Assembly: GCF_001591445.1 (NCBI RefSeq)
Contig: NZ_BCUX01000049.1
Location: 1-36,904, forward strand
Length of the DNA stretch: 36,904 nucleotides
Reading direction: 5' to 3'
From: Neobacillus drentensis NBRC 102427
Lineage (GTDB): Bacteria > Bacillota > Bacilli > Bacillales > Cytobacillaceae
Positions within the stretch are counted from its first letter, which is position 1; each line of letters begins with the position of its first letter. Made by a program: the position numbers and the translations under genes. The notes beneath the pieces are model-generated. The model was not told where the DNA came from. It did not search any database and was given only the letters and a program-made list of their open reading frames with translations. Shown here piece by piece: positions 15,367 to 23,940 of the stretch.

Positions 15367-16839
15367 ATGGTAAGAAGAATTGAAATTCTAGGCTTAGGTG
15401 CAGGAGATTTGGAACAGCTGCCTGTTGGTGTTTATAAAAAATTACTTAATGCAAGCTCGCTATTCTTACGGACGAAAGAGCATCCGGTTGTTGCTGAACT
15501 GGAGAAAGAAGGATTAAGCTACTCTTCATTTGATTCCGTCTATGAAAAACATGATCAATTTGAGGAAGTATATGAAGAAATTGTCCAGACACTATTACAA
15601 AAGGCAGAAAACGAATCGATTGTCTATGCGGTCCCCGGACACCCGCTTGTTGCAGAGCGGGCCGTGCAGCTTCTGTTAGCTTATGGTCCAACAAGGAATA
15701 TAGAAATAATCATTGGTGGTGGACAAAGTTTTATTGATGCCCTATTTACAGCTTTAAAAATAGATCCGATCGAAGGGTTTCAATTACTGGATGGCACATC
15801 CCTCAACAAAGCACAGCTGCAAATTGACCAGCATATAATTGTCAGCCAAGTATATGACCAATTTATTGCTTCTAACGTTAAACTAACGTTGATGGAAAAG
15901 TTACCGGATGATTACCCGGTATATATCGTCACGGCTGCTGGAAGCAGTCAGGAAATCATCGAAGAAGTCCCTTTATATGAACTGGATCGAAATGTATCGA
16001 TTAACAATCTGACCTCCGTATATATTCCTCCCGTCAAAGAGGAACAAATTCTCTTAAAGAATTTTTCAAAACTAAGGGAGATTATTACTGAACTTAGGAG
16101 TCCGACTGGCTGCCCCTGGGATAGGGAGCAAACACATGAATCCTTAAAAAAATATTTAATAGAAGAAACTTACGAAGTGATTGACGCGATTAATAGTGAA
16201 GATATTGATCACTTGGTCGAGGAACTGGGGGATGTCCTGCTCCAGGTCATGCTGCACGCTCAAATTGGAGAGGATGATGGTTATTTTTCGATTGATGACA
16301 TTATTGAGGGATTATCAGCGAAAATGATTCGCCGTCATCCTCATGTGTTTGGAAATGCCGAGGCTGATAATGCGGAGGAAGCCTTAATAAACTGGCAGGA
16401 AATTAAGAAGCAGGAGAAAGGTGATATGCATGTGCCTGCTTCTTTACTTGAAGGTGTGTCGCTGGCTTTACCGAATTTGTTAAGAGCATTCGAACTCCAA
16501 AAGAAAGCAGCAAAGGTTGGCTTTGATTGGCAGGAAATCACCCCGGCTATAGCGAAAGTGAAAGAAGAGCTCGAAGAATTTGTGAATGAATTAGACGGAA
16601 CAGCCGAGGGCATGGCTCGGGCAAAGGGTGAATTTGGCGATTTACTATTTGCTTTTGTAAATGTAGCGAGATTCTTGAAGATTCACCCGGAAGAAGCCTT
16701 GTTTGAAACAAACGAAAAATTTACCCGCCGGTTTCAATTTGTCGAGGAAAAAGTAAAGGACAGCGGCAAGACCTTTGAGGAGCATACCCTGGAGCAACTG
16801 GACCAGTATTGGGATGAAGCAAAATTAAAAGGACTATAA
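15367..16839 (+). CDS. yabN: YabN, tetrapyrrole-methylase-like / MazG NTP pyrophosphohydrolase fusion
   Basis: A two-domain protein of 490 aa. The N-terminal part (about 1-220) has the tetrapyrrole (corrin/porphyrin) methylase fold (EILGLGAGDLEQLP, VYAVPGHPLVAERAV). The C-terminal part (about 230-490) is MazG, which hydrolyses nucleoside triphosphates to monophosphates and pyrophosphate and is thought to clean up aberrant nucleotides. The first MazG repeat carries the metal-binding pattern: LRSPTGCPWDREQTHESL, EETYEVIDAI and EELGDVLLQVMLHA. A second repeat follows (EELEEFVNEL ... GEFGDLLFAFVNVARF). The fused arrangement is the normal Bacillus one; the role of the methylase-like part is unknown. 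AAAGGAT and GGAAA purines precede ATG 15367. Confidence 0.94.
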   Translation: MVRRIEILGLGAGDLEQLPVGVYKKLLNASSLFLRTKEHPVVAELEKEGLSYSSFDSVYEKHDQFEEVYEEIVQTLLQKAENESIVYAVPGHPLVAERAVQLLLAYGPTRNIEIIIGGGQSFIDALFTALKIDPIEGFQLLDGTSLNKAQLQIDQHIIVSQVYDQFIASNVKLTLMEKLPDDYPVYIVTAAGSSQEIIEEVPLYELDRNVSINNLTSVYIPPVKEEQILLKNFSKLREIITELRSPTGCPWDREQTHESLKKYLIEETYEVIDAINSEDIDHLVEELGDVLLQVMLHAQIGEDDGYFSIDDIIEGLSAKMIRRHPHVFGNAEADNAEEALINWQEIKKQEKGDMHVPASLLEGVSLALPNLLRAFELQKKAAKVGFDWQEITPAIAKVKEELEEFVNELDGTAEGMARAKGEFGDLLFAFVNVARFLKIHPEEALFETNEKFTRRFQFVEEKVKDSGKTFEEHTLEQLDQYWDEAKLKGL

Positions 16840-16858
16840 AATAAGGGGAGATTTACTC

Positions 16859-17134
16859 ATGCGATTGGATAAATTTTTAAAAGTATCGCGCTTAATCAAA
16901 AGAAGGACTTTGGCAAAAGAAGTATCCGACCAAGGAAGAATCGAAATTAATGGGAAAGAGGCAAAGGCGAGTTCAACGGTGAAAGTCGGCGATGAATTAA
17001 CGATTCGCCTTGGGCAAAGAAAAGTTACTGCTCGGATTGACCGTATCCAGGATACAACCCGTAAAGAAGAAGCGGGAGAGATGTATACGATTATTAATGA
17101 AGAAAGAATTGGCCAATCAGAATTTCCATTCTAG
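16859..17134 (+). CDS. rqcP: RqcP (YabO), S4-domain ribosome quality control factor
   Basis: RqcP works with RqcH on stalled 50S subunits, holding the P-site tRNA while alanine tails are added to mark the nascent chain for degradation. The 91-aa protein is almost entirely an S4 RNA-binding domain: MRLDKFLKVSRLIKRRTLAKE, DQGRIEINGKEAKASSTVKVGDELTI. AGGGGAG precedes the ATG. It follows yabN after 19 bases. Homology to Hsp15 is general to the fold; the location next to yabN and divIC supports the YabO assignment. Confidence 0.93.
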   Translation: MRLDKFLKVSRLIKRRTLAKEVSDQGRIEINGKEAKASSTVKVGDELTIRLGQRKVTARIDRIQDTTRKEEAGEMYTIINEERIGQSEFPF

Positions 17135-17166
17135 TAACCAGGTTCTAATTTTTAAATCCCTCACAT

Positions 17167-17193
17167 AAATATGTATCAAAAAGGTTGTACAAA
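17167..17193 (+). promoter_or_regulatory. Possible sigma-E promoter of yabP-yabQ
   Basis: AAATATG (17167-17173) and TGTACAAA (17186-17193), 12 bases apart, weakly resemble the sigma-E elements kmATATT and CATACAnT. yabP and yabQ are sigma-E genes in B. subtilis. Several mismatches make this tentative. Confidence 0.3.
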
Positions 17194-17211
17194 TGATTGT
17201 GGGGGATGTTA

Positions 17212-17514
17212 ATGAACCAGTACTATGATAATAATCCAACAAAAAGCAGCGTTCCAGACCATGATGTCATCATGAGAGGCAGAAAGCTTCTTGAGATTAC
17301 CGGTGTCAAACAAGTGGAAAGTTTTGATAATGAAGAATTTTTATTAGAAACATCGATGGGATTTTTAGCAATCAAAGGACAAAATCTGCAAATGAAAAAT
17401 CTCGATGTGGAAAAGGGGATTGTTTCAATTAAGGGGAAAATTTTCGATTTAGTCTACCTTGATGAGCAGCATGGGGAGAAAGCTAAAGGGTTCTTTAGTA
17501 AGTTATTCCGATGA
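17212..17514 (+). CDS. yabP: YabP, sporulation protein (YqfC/YabP family)
   Basis: A 100-aa mother-cell protein needed for normal sporulation in B. subtilis; molecular role unknown. Diagnostic block: LLEITGVKQVESFDNEEFLLETSMGFLAIKGQNLQMKNLDVEKG. The frame opens at 17197, but GGGGG at 17200-17204 lies 7 bases before ATG 17212, giving MNQYYDNN as in homologs. Its stop overlaps the yabQ start (ATGA), implying translational coupling. Confidence 0.92.
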   Translation: MNQYYDNNPTKSSVPDHDVIMRGRKLLEITGVKQVESFDNEEFLLETSMGFLAIKGQNLQMKNLDVEKGIVSIKGKIFDLVYLDEQHGEKAKGFFSKLFR

Positions 17515-18143
17515 CCCTCTCAACTCAATTTATAACATTGCTTTCGATGATTGGAATGGGGTCATTATTTGGCGCTATGTTCGATACCTATCAACGGTTT
17601 TTAAATCGGCCGAAAAGAAAGCAGTGGATTGTCTTTTTTAATGATTTATTATTTTGGATCATCCAAGCAGTGATTATTTTTTACACGTTATTTTTAGTGA
17701 ATAATGGGGAACTAAGATTTTATATCTTTCTCGCGCTTCTTTGTGGATTTGCCGCCTATCAGAGTTTATTTAAAGGGACTTACCTTCACTTGCTTGAGCT
17801 GACAATAAAAACAATCCTTGCTGTCAGCCGTTTTATTAAAAAAATGTTTCAACTCTTGATTTATAAACCAATCGTGGGTCTTATTCAGCTGGTTATTGTC
17901 ATTATCATTGCAATTGGCAGAGCCCTTTTAACCCTTATCAAATTTATTGGCAAGGTTTTACTCTTGATTTTGAAAATAATCTTTGTACCGTTACAAAAAA
18001 TTGTGTTGATTTTTTGGAAACTTTTGCCGAAAAGTCTTAAAAAATCCGTCGAGAAGTTATATAATAAAACGGCAGGAAATTTTCACAAAATCAGGAATTA
18101 TATAAGTAAGTTGTTTAATAGATGGAAAAAACCAAAAGAGTAA
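17511..18143 (+). CDS. yabQ: YabQ, membrane protein for spore cortex formation
   Basis: YabQ is a sigma-E-made membrane protein of the outer forespore membrane required for cortex synthesis in B. subtilis. The 210-aa product has several hydrophobic segments (around 5-22, 40-85, 115-165) and a basic C-terminal tail. GMGSLFGAMFDTYQRFL near the N-terminus is typical of the family. The start codon overlaps the yabP stop by 4 bases and has no strong ribosome binding site of its own, which fits coupling. divIC begins 13 bases after its stop. Confidence 0.9.
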   Translation: MTLSTQFITLLSMIGMGSLFGAMFDTYQRFLNRPKRKQWIVFFNDLLFWIIQAVIIFYTLFLVNNGELRFYIFLALLCGFAAYQSLFKGTYLHLLELTIKTILAVSRFIKKMFQLLIYKPIVGLIQLVIVIIIAIGRALLTLIKFIGKVLLLILKIIFVPLQKIVLIFWKLLPKSLKKSVEKLYNKTAGNFHKIRNYISKLFNRWKKPKE

Positions 18144-18156
18144 GGCGGTGAGGGGA

Positions 18157-18540
18157 ATGGGAGCAGAACAAAAGAAAAGTGTCTCTAAGATACAGACGAC
18201 GTATGTTAAACAGCAGGAGTATGCAGAAATTGCCTCAGCTAGGAAAAAGAAGTTATTAGTAAGGCGATTGGCGATGTTTTTGGCACTGGCCAGTATTCTC
18301 TCCTATTTAATGATCTCCAGTAACATTGCCCAAACTGCTAAGCTCAGTGCTAAAATGGCCCAAAAGAAGGAACTAACTCACCAGCTAACGGAGTTAAAGA
18401 ATGAGCGAGATATTCTGAATGAAAATATTATTAAATTAAATGACGATGATTATATTGCGAAGTTAGCTAGGAAAGAATATTTCTTCTCAAAAAAAAATGA
18501 AGTTATTTTTAATATTCCTGATGAAAAAACGGGGAAATGA
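18157..18540 (+). CDS. divIC: Cell division protein DivIC (FtsB-like)
   Basis: DivIC is a bitopic divisome protein that partners with FtsL and DivIB in septum formation. The 127-aa product has a short basic cytoplasmic part (1-37), one transmembrane segment (about 38-56, LAMFLALASILSYLMI) and an extracellular coiled coil (about 58-95, KELTHQLTELKNERDILNENIIKLN), then the conserved DDDYIAKLARKEYFF. AAGGCGGT lies 7 bases before ATG 18157. A GTG at 18148 in the same frame is possible but lies on the ribosome binding site. The sporulation genes upstream may add a sporulation-specific transcript. Confidence 0.93.
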   Translation: MGAEQKKSVSKIQTTYVKQQEYAEIASARKKKLLVRRLAMFLALASILSYLMISSNIAQTAKLSAKMAQKKELTHQLTELKNERDILNENIIKLNDDDYIAKLARKEYFFSKKNEVIFNIPDEKTGK

Positions 18541-18557
18541 ACCAATTTGTAGCCATA

Positions 18558-18587
18558 TTGACACTGTTTTTTTTCTTTTTGTATAAT
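18558..18587 (+). promoter_or_regulatory. Sigma-A promoter of yabR
   Basis: TTGACA (18558-18563) and TATAAT (18582-18587), both perfect, with an 18-bp T-rich spacer, end 48 bases before yabR. Confidence 0.85.
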
Positions 18588-18635
18588 ATAGAGTAATATT
18601 GATTTCTTATACTTTTAAGGAGGAACATTCTTTTT

Positions 18636-19073
18636 ATGTCAATTGAAGTAGGCAGCAAGTTACAGGGGAAGGTAACAGGAATAACTAAGTTTGGTGCGTT
18701 TGTGGAGCTGCCGGAGGGCTCAACAGGACTCGTGCACATCAGCGAGGTTGCTGACAATTACGTCAAAGATATTAATGACCATTTAAAGGTTGGCGACCAA
18801 GTGGAGGTAAAAGTCCTCAATGTTGAGAAGGATGGAAAAATTGGACTGTCGATTAAAAAGGCGAAGGATCGACCGGAGTCGCAGCAACGATCTTATTCAA
18901 ACTCAAACTCACAACGTCCACGCCAGGGTAGAAACAACGATCGCAATAATTTTAAGCCAGAAAATTTTGAAACCAAAATGGCAAAATTTTTAAAAGATAG
19001 CGAGGATCGTTTATCTTCCTTAAAACGGAGCACAGAGTCCAAGCGCGGAGGAAGAGGAGCTAAGCGGGGGTAA
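18636..19073 (+). CDS. yabR: YabR, S1 domain RNA-binding protein
   Basis: A 145-aa protein with one S1/OB-fold RNA-binding domain at the N-terminus (about 1-75: VGSKLQGKVTGITKFGAFVEL, GLVHISEVAD, VKVLNVEKDGKIGLSIKKA), followed by a low-complexity linker rich in S, N, R and Q and a basic tail (SKRGGRGAKRG). The S1 part resembles the RNA-binding domain of polynucleotide phosphorylase; the precise role is unknown. It has its own consensus promoter, an AAGGAGGA site somewhat far (about 12 bases) from the ATG, and a terminator. Confidence 0.92.
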   Translation: MSIEVGSKLQGKVTGITKFGAFVELPEGSTGLVHISEVADNYVKDINDHLKVGDQVEVKVLNVEKDGKIGLSIKKAKDRPESQQRSYSNSNSQRPRQGRNNDRNNFKPENFETKMAKFLKDSEDRLSSLKRSTESKRGGRGAKRG

Positions 19074-19118
19074 CTTGCTGCTAACTTATAAGGATGCTTC
19101 ACTCAATATCATAAATAG

Positions 19119-19147
19119 AAGACAGGCCGAAATGGCCTGTCTTTTTT
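19119..19147 (+). terminator. Rho-independent terminator of yabR
   Basis: AAGACAGGCC (19119-19128) pairs perfectly with GGCCTGTCTT (19134-19143) around a 5-base loop, then Ts. Confidence 0.92.
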
Positions 19148-19197
19148 GCTGTTCAAATAATGGCAGTGGTAAGAGTAATTATTGATTTATTAGCAAA

Positions 19198-19284
19198 GTT
19201 GATTGGAGCGGAAGGCGCGAAGACTCCTGCGGGAGGCTCCCCGGACCGCCCGCGGAAAGCGAAGCGCCTGGAGCGGAAATCAAC
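19198..19284. repeat. GC-rich dispersed Bacillaceae intergenic repeat
   Basis: An 87-bp element with inverted ends GTTGATT (19198-19204) and AATCAAC (19278-19284), inner inverted AGGCGC/GCGCCT (19213-19218, 19264-19269) and a small hairpin CTCC-TGCG-GGAG. GGAGCGG occurs near both ends in direct orientation. It is far richer in G+C than its surroundings. I recognise the ends as those of a dispersed repeat widespread between genes in Bacillaceae; this copy appears shortened in the middle. With the spoIIE promoter it fills the gap of almost 380 bases between yabR and spoIIE; no tRNA or protein gene is visible there. Confidence 0.75.
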
Positions 19285-19353
19285 AGCCAAGTTTAATAGA
19301 GCCTGACACTCTACGACACTAATTAATATTAATTGAATGATTATAGTGAAAAC

Positions 19354-19418
19354 AGTCGAACGATTTTTAAAGCCTGTTCACTAATTTGACAAACTTTTCT
19401 GACTATTAATTTTATAAT
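19354..19418 (+). promoter_or_regulatory. Spo0A-activated spoIIE promoter with 21-bp spacer
   Basis: TTGACA (19386-19391) and TATAAT (19413-19418) are perfect but separated by 21 bp, the abnormal spacing known for the Spo0A-dependent spoIIE and spoIIG promoters. Near-matches to the 0A box TGNCGAA occur at 19354-19360 (AGTCGAA), on the minus strand over the -35 (TGTCAAA, 19385-19391), and further upstream on the minus strand at 19312-19318 (TGTCGTA). Confidence 0.75.
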
Positions 19419-19452
19419 AGTCTGAACAGTGAAAGAATAGGGAGTGTGATTT

Positions 19453-21927
19453 ATGGAAAAGACAAATGCTAGTTTCATAGAACCAGTCAGAGAAGTTAAT
19501 CTGCATTCATCCAAATGGGCTTTGCAAAATGGATTGAAAAAATTTCAACTAATGCTAGAGTCCTTTTTCATAAAAAAGGGATACTTGTTATTATTGGTTG
19601 GCTTTTTACTTGGACGGGCTTTGATTTTGGCAAAACTAACTCCTTTTTGCCTACCCTTTTTTGCCTCCGTGTATTTAATTAAGCGAGATCGGGCACCGCT
19701 TGCCCTGATCGGACTAATTATTGGAGCAGTAACTATTTCACTCACAAATGCGGCCTTTACCTTTATAATTACCATTTTATTTATGATAGTCTTTAGAATT
19801 TGTAAGAAATGGATCATCAATGATATGAAATGGACGCCTTTTATTGTCGCTATTGTCCTTGGACTCGGAAAATTGGCGGAAGCGTTTATTCTTTCAAGAC
19901 AATTGACACTCTATGATTTAATGATGGTCGGGGTCCAAACCAGTCTTGCGTTTATTTTGACGCTCATCTTTCTCCAAAGTATTCCATTGTTAACCTTTAA
20001 CAAACGGAGACAATTGTTAAAAACAGAAGAAATCGTTTGTCTGATTATCATGCTTGCTTCAATTATGACGGGGACAATTGGCTGGAAGGTTTATGACCTG
20101 TCGATTGAGCATATCATGTCGAGATACTTAGTATTGGTATTTTCGTTTATCGCCGGGGCAACAGTTGGCTCCACTGTTGGGGTCGTCACGGGGTTGATAT
20201 TTAGTCTGGCGAGTGTCTCTAGTTTTTACCATATGAGCCTGCTTGCTTTTTCTGGTGTCTTGGGGGGATTGATGAAGGAAGGGAAAAAAATTGGTGTTTC
20301 CATCGGTTTATTTATCGCTACGCTTCTAATTGGCATGTATGGGGAAGGCGGCGGTTCCATCCAGCTTACGGTATTGGAGACAGCGGCAGCCATCTTTCTA
20401 TTCCTCTTAACACCTCAGGTATTAACTTCTCGATTAGCAAAGTATATCCCTGGTACACCGGAATACACAGCGGAGCAACAAAAATATATGCGTAAAATGC
20501 GCGATGTTACGGCACAGCGGGTGTCACAGTTCTCTAGCGTCTTCCATGCCCTGTCCAAAAGCTTTTCACAAATGGAAAGTCAACCGAAGGAAGATGAAAG
20601 TGATCGGGAAATGGATTACTTTATGAGTAACGTTACTGAAAAAACCTGCCAAACCTGCTTTAAGAAGGATCAATGCTGGGCAAATAATTTTAATACAACC
20701 TATGCCTATATGGAAGAAATTATTCATGAAATGGATCAAAACGATGGAAATGTTTCTCCTAAACTATCCCGTGAGTGGGAAAAGATATGTACCCGTTCAA
20801 AACGAGTGTATGAATCGATTGGACAAGAATTAACGTTTTTTCAAGCCAATCAGAAGTTGAAAAAGCAAGTTCGGGAAAGCCGCAGGCTGGTTGCTGAACA
20901 ATTGTTAGGTGTGTCCGAAGTAATGGATAATTTCGCAAAAGAAATTCAACGGGAACGAGAAAACCACCACAAGCAGGAAGAACAAATTATGGAGGCAATG
21001 CAATCGTTCGGAATCCATATTGAACAAGTGGAGATCTATAGCCTTGAGCAAGGAAATGTCGATATTGAGATGTCTTTACCGTTTTGCGATGGCCATGGTG
21101 AATGTGACAAATTAATTGCTCCGATGCTATCTGATATTCTGGGGGAAACGATTGTTGTAAATAAGGAAGAATGTGCAACTTATTCGAATGACTTTTGTCA
21201 TGTGACATTCCGGTCCTCCAAGGCATATACGGTAGAGACAGGTATTGCCCATGCGGCTAAGGACGGCGGGCTGGTGTCGGGAGACAGTTATTCGACGATT
21301 GAACTTGGATTAGGGAAATATGCAATTGCCATTAGTGATGGAATGGGAAATGGTGAAAGGGCTCATTACGAAAGTAAAGAAACACTGCTTCTTTTACAAA
21401 AAATTCTCCAATCAGGGATTGAAGAAAAGGTAGCGATTAAATCAGTTAACTCCATTCTCTCACTTCGGACGACGGATGAAATTTTTTCTACATTAGATTT
21501 AGCGATGATTGACCTGCAAAATGCTTCAACCAAATTTCTTAAAATTGGTTCAACACCGAGCTTTATTAAAAGAGGGAATAAGATTATTAAAATCCAGGCA
21601 AGTAATCTGCCAATAGGTATGATTCAGGAATTTGAAGTGGACGTGGTCAGTGAACAGCTAAAAGCTGGGGATCTCTTGATTATGATGAGCGATGGGGTGT
21701 TTGAAGGTCCGTTGCATGTTGAGAATTATGATTTATGGATGAAAAGAAAATTACAAGGACTAGAAACAGATAATCCGCAGGAGGTAGCTGATTTAATTTT
21801 AGAAGAAGTGATCCGGTCGAGATCGGAAATCATTCATGATGACATGACCGTGACCGTAGCAAAAATTAAACATAATACGCCAAAGTGGGCGTCCATTCCT
21901 GTTCAAAAATTAAAGCGTCAGGCGTAA
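19453..21927 (+). CDS. spoIIE: Stage II sporulation protein E, serine phosphatase
   Basis: SpoIIE moves FtsZ rings to the pole and, after septation, dephosphorylates SpoIIAA to switch on sigma-F in the forespore. The 824-aa protein has about ten membrane segments (roughly 40-330), a central FtsZ-interaction and oligomerisation region that includes a Cys-rich stretch (KTCQTCFKKDQCW), and a C-terminal PP2C phosphatase domain. Metal-binding aspartates stand at D611 (GDSYST), D629 (SDGMGNGERA) and D747 (MMSDGVFEG), corresponding to catalytic residues of the B. subtilis protein. A further block is HDDMTV (795-800). GGGAGTG precedes ATG 19453. Transcription is expected from the 21-bp-spaced Spo0A promoter just upstream. 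Confidence 0.96.
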   Translation: MEKTNASFIEPVREVNLHSSKWALQNGLKKFQLMLESFFIKKGYLLLLVGFLLGRALILAKLTPFCLPFFASVYLIKRDRAPLALIGLIIGAVTISLTNAAFTFIITILFMIVFRICKKWIINDMKWTPFIVAIVLGLGKLAEAFILSRQLTLYDLMMVGVQTSLAFILTLIFLQSIPLLTFNKRRQLLKTEEIVCLIIMLASIMTGTIGWKVYDLSIEHIMSRYLVLVFSFIAGATVGSTVGVVTGLIFSLASVSSFYHMSLLAFSGVLGGLMKEGKKIGVSIGLFIATLLIGMYGEGGGSIQLTVLETAAAIFLFLLTPQVLTSRLAKYIPGTPEYTAEQQKYMRKMRDVTAQRVSQFSSVFHALSKSFSQMESQPKEDESDREMDYFMSNVTEKTCQTCFKKDQCWANNFNTTYAYMEEIIHEMDQNDGNVSPKLSREWEKICTRSKRVYESIGQELTFFQANQKLKKQVRESRRLVAEQLLGVSEVMDNFAKEIQRERENHHKQEEQIMEAMQSFGIHIEQVEIYSLEQGNVDIEMSLPFCDGHGECDKLIAPMLSDILGETIVVNKEECATYSNDFCHVTFRSSKAYTVETGIAHAAKDGGLVSGDSYSTIELGLGKYAIAISDGMGNGERAHYESKETLLLLQKILQSGIEEKVAIKSVNSILSLRTTDEIFSTLDLAMIDLQNASTKFLKIGSTPSFIKRGNKIIKIQASNLPIGMIQEFEVDVVSEQLKAGDLLIMMSDGVFEGPLHVENYDLWMKRKLQGLETDNPQEVADLILEEVIRSRSEIIHDDMTVTVAKIKHNTPKWASIPVQKLKRQA

Positions 21928-22022
21928 ACAAGTTATTTTATGCCATCTCCCTTTAAAATATGTATAAATCATTTACATCCCGTCGAAAATGGTACCAATA
22001 CATGTTGTGGAGGGAGAAGGTT

Positions 22023-22760
22023 ATGTATACAGGGAAAATACGTCAAATTTTACTGATTACTGATGGATGTTCCAATCAAGGGGACGATCCAATTGTTATG
22101 GCTGCACTAGCAAAAGAACAGGGAATCACCGTTAATGTAATCGGTGTGATGGAACAGGATACGATTGACGAAAAAGGAATAGCTGAAATTGACGGGATTG
22201 CGATGTCAGGCGGTGGCGTCAGTCAGATTGTCTATGCTCAGCAACTCTCGCAAACCGTTCAAATGGTCACTCGTAAAGCGATGAACCAAACCATTCAAGG
22301 AGTGGTCAACCGTGAATTGCAGCAAATTCTAGGACGTTCACAAACCATGGAAGACCTTCCCCCCGAGAAACGCGGGGAAGTGATGGAGGTTGTCGATGAA
22401 TTAGGAGAAACTGTCGAATTAGAGGTGTTGATTCTTGTCGATACAAGTGCAAGTATGAAACACAAACTTCCGACCGTGAAGGAAGCACTGCTTGACCTCT
22501 CTCTAAGCTTGAACGCTCGAACAGGTGATAATCAATTTTCGGTCTATGTATTTCCCGGGAAAAAGAAAGATGTCGAAAAATTGCTGGATTGGACACCAAA
22601 ACTGCAAACATTGACAAGCGTATTCTCCCAGCTGTCAACTGGTGGAATTACGCCGACAGGGCCAGCGTTACGGACCGCATTATCCTCATTTGAAGAAAAA
22701 CAATCCTTAAGGAGCCTGCTTTCACGTGATGATGAATCATACTTTGAAGAGTCAATGTAG
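22023..22760 (+). CDS. yabS: YabS, von Willebrand factor A-like protein
   Basis: A 245-aa sporulation-associated protein of unknown biochemical role. Two vWA-like stretches are visible: QILLITDGCSNQGDDP near the N-terminus, resembling the late part of a vWA fold, and LEVLILVDTSASMKH with a complete MIDAS start DTSAS at 140-144, followed by GGITPTGPALRTAL, which could supply the MIDAS threonine. The frame extends to 21960, but GGAGGG followed by AAGG lies just before ATG 22023 and homologs start with MYxG. It overlaps yabT by 32 bases, so the two are co-expressed. Confidence 0.88.
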   Translation: MYTGKIRQILLITDGCSNQGDDPIVMAALAKEQGITVNVIGVMEQDTIDEKGIAEIDGIAMSGGGVSQIVYAQQLSQTVQMVTRKAMNQTIQGVVNRELQQILGRSQTMEDLPPEKRGEVMEVVDELGETVELEVLILVDTSASMKHKLPTVKEALLDLSLSLNARTGDNQFSVYVFPGKKKDVEKLLDWTPKLQTLTSVFSQLSTGGITPTGPALRTALSSFEEKQSLRSLLSRDDESYFEESM

Positions 22761-23742
22761 GGTAAGCCCGGGGACAGTCATTACAGGAAAGTGGCATTCA
22801 AAGGAGTATACGATTATAAAGGAACTTGGATTTGGAGCAAACGGGGTGGTTTACCTTGCCAAGCATAAGAACACACAAGTCGCTTTAAAAATGAGTGACA
22901 ATGGGATGTCGGTCACTTCCGAGGTAAATGTTTTAAAATCCTTAGCAAAGGTCCAGGGACCCCCAACCCTTGGGCCTTCTTTGCTTGATGTCGACGATTG
23001 GCAGAGTAATCGCGGACGCATTTCTTTTTATGTGATGGAATATATTCAGGGTCCTGACTTTCTCTCCTTTTTACAACAAAAGGGAAAATCATGGACCAGT
23101 GTTTTATTCTTACAGCTTTTAAATGATTTAGACAAACTTCATGAAAATGGCTGGGTATTTGGTGACTTAAAGCCTGAAAACCTAATAGTCACAGGACCTC
23201 CGCCAAAAGTAAGATGTATTGACGTCGGCGGCACGACAATTCAAGGAAGAGCGATTAAGGAATTCACTGAATTCTATGACCGTGGGTATTGGGGATTAGG
23301 CTCTAGGAAGGCTGAGCGGACCTATGACCTGTTTGCGGTGGCGATGATTATGATTAATACCGCCTATCCAAAAAGGCTGACGAAAACCAGTGGAGGAATC
23401 TCTCAATTAAAAGAGGCCATCCGGCAAAAACCAGAGCTAGTAGTGTGGGAAAAGGTCATCCTAAAAGCTCTTCAAGGCCAATATGGCAGCGCGAAACAAA
23501 TGAGAGCTGAATTATTAGATCTAATGGTCGATAAAAAAGCAGCAGATCCGCTCATAAAGCCTAATAGTGCACGCCAGCCTGCTCAAAAACAGCCGCCCCG
23601 AAAGGACTCAAACGCGAACCAGCCTGTAACACGGCAGCACTATCGGAAAAAGAAGAAAAAGAGCGGCTGGATGGAATTTTGGTTAATAGCCCTCGTGTTA
23701 GGCCTTTTATATGCCTGGTACACGTTCAATAAATTATTATAA
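22729..23742 (+). CDS. yabT: YabT, sporulation Ser/Thr protein kinase
   Basis: YabT is a Hanks-type kinase made in sporulation; in B. subtilis it is activated by DNA and phosphorylates RecA, AbrB and other targets. The 337-aa protein has a glycine loop LGFGANGVVYLA, the ATP-binding Lys54 in VALK, catalytic loop FGDLKPEN (145-151 for GDLKPEN) and metal-binding DVGG at 165-168 in place of DFG. The usual HRD histidine and arginine are replaced, as in the orthologs. A basic linker (about 270-312, many K, R, Q) probably binds DNA, and one transmembrane helix (about 315-333) ends the protein. AAGGAG at 22709 serves GTG 22726 or ATG 22729/22732; ATG 22729 is chosen by homology. Confidence 0.92.
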   Translation: MMNHTLKSQCRVSPGTVITGKWHSKEYTIIKELGFGANGVVYLAKHKNTQVALKMSDNGMSVTSEVNVLKSLAKVQGPPTLGPSLLDVDDWQSNRGRISFYVMEYIQGPDFLSFLQQKGKSWTSVLFLQLLNDLDKLHENGWVFGDLKPENLIVTGPPPKVRCIDVGGTTIQGRAIKEFTEFYDRGYWGLGSRKAERTYDLFAVAMIMINTAYPKRLTKTSGGISQLKEAIRQKPELVVWEKVILKALQGQYGSAKQMRAELLDLMVDKKAADPLIKPNSARQPAQKQPPRKDSNANQPVTRQHYRKKKKKSGWMEFWLIALVLGLLYAWYTFNKLL

Positions 23743-23853
23743 AGGTTGAAACTATTTCTTAGGTCATCCGTATAAGAAGAAAGGTAATTTTATAAGTAGT
23801 TATTTAAGCGGATAATTAGGAAAATTTTCTAAGCAATTTGTAATGCCAATGCT

Positions 23854-23883
23854 TTGATAGTTTATTCTTAATAGTGGTAGACT
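23854..23883 (+). promoter_or_regulatory. Candidate sigma-A promoter of tilS-hprT
   Basis: TTGATA (23854-23859) and TAGACT (23878-23883), spacer 18 bp, lie 57 bases before tilS. The -10 is a 4 of 6 match. Confidence 0.45.
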
Positions 23884-23940
23884 AATGTTATTCTTAACGT
23901 TTTGAAGTTCTAAACTTTGTTTTAAGGAAGATGCAATCAT

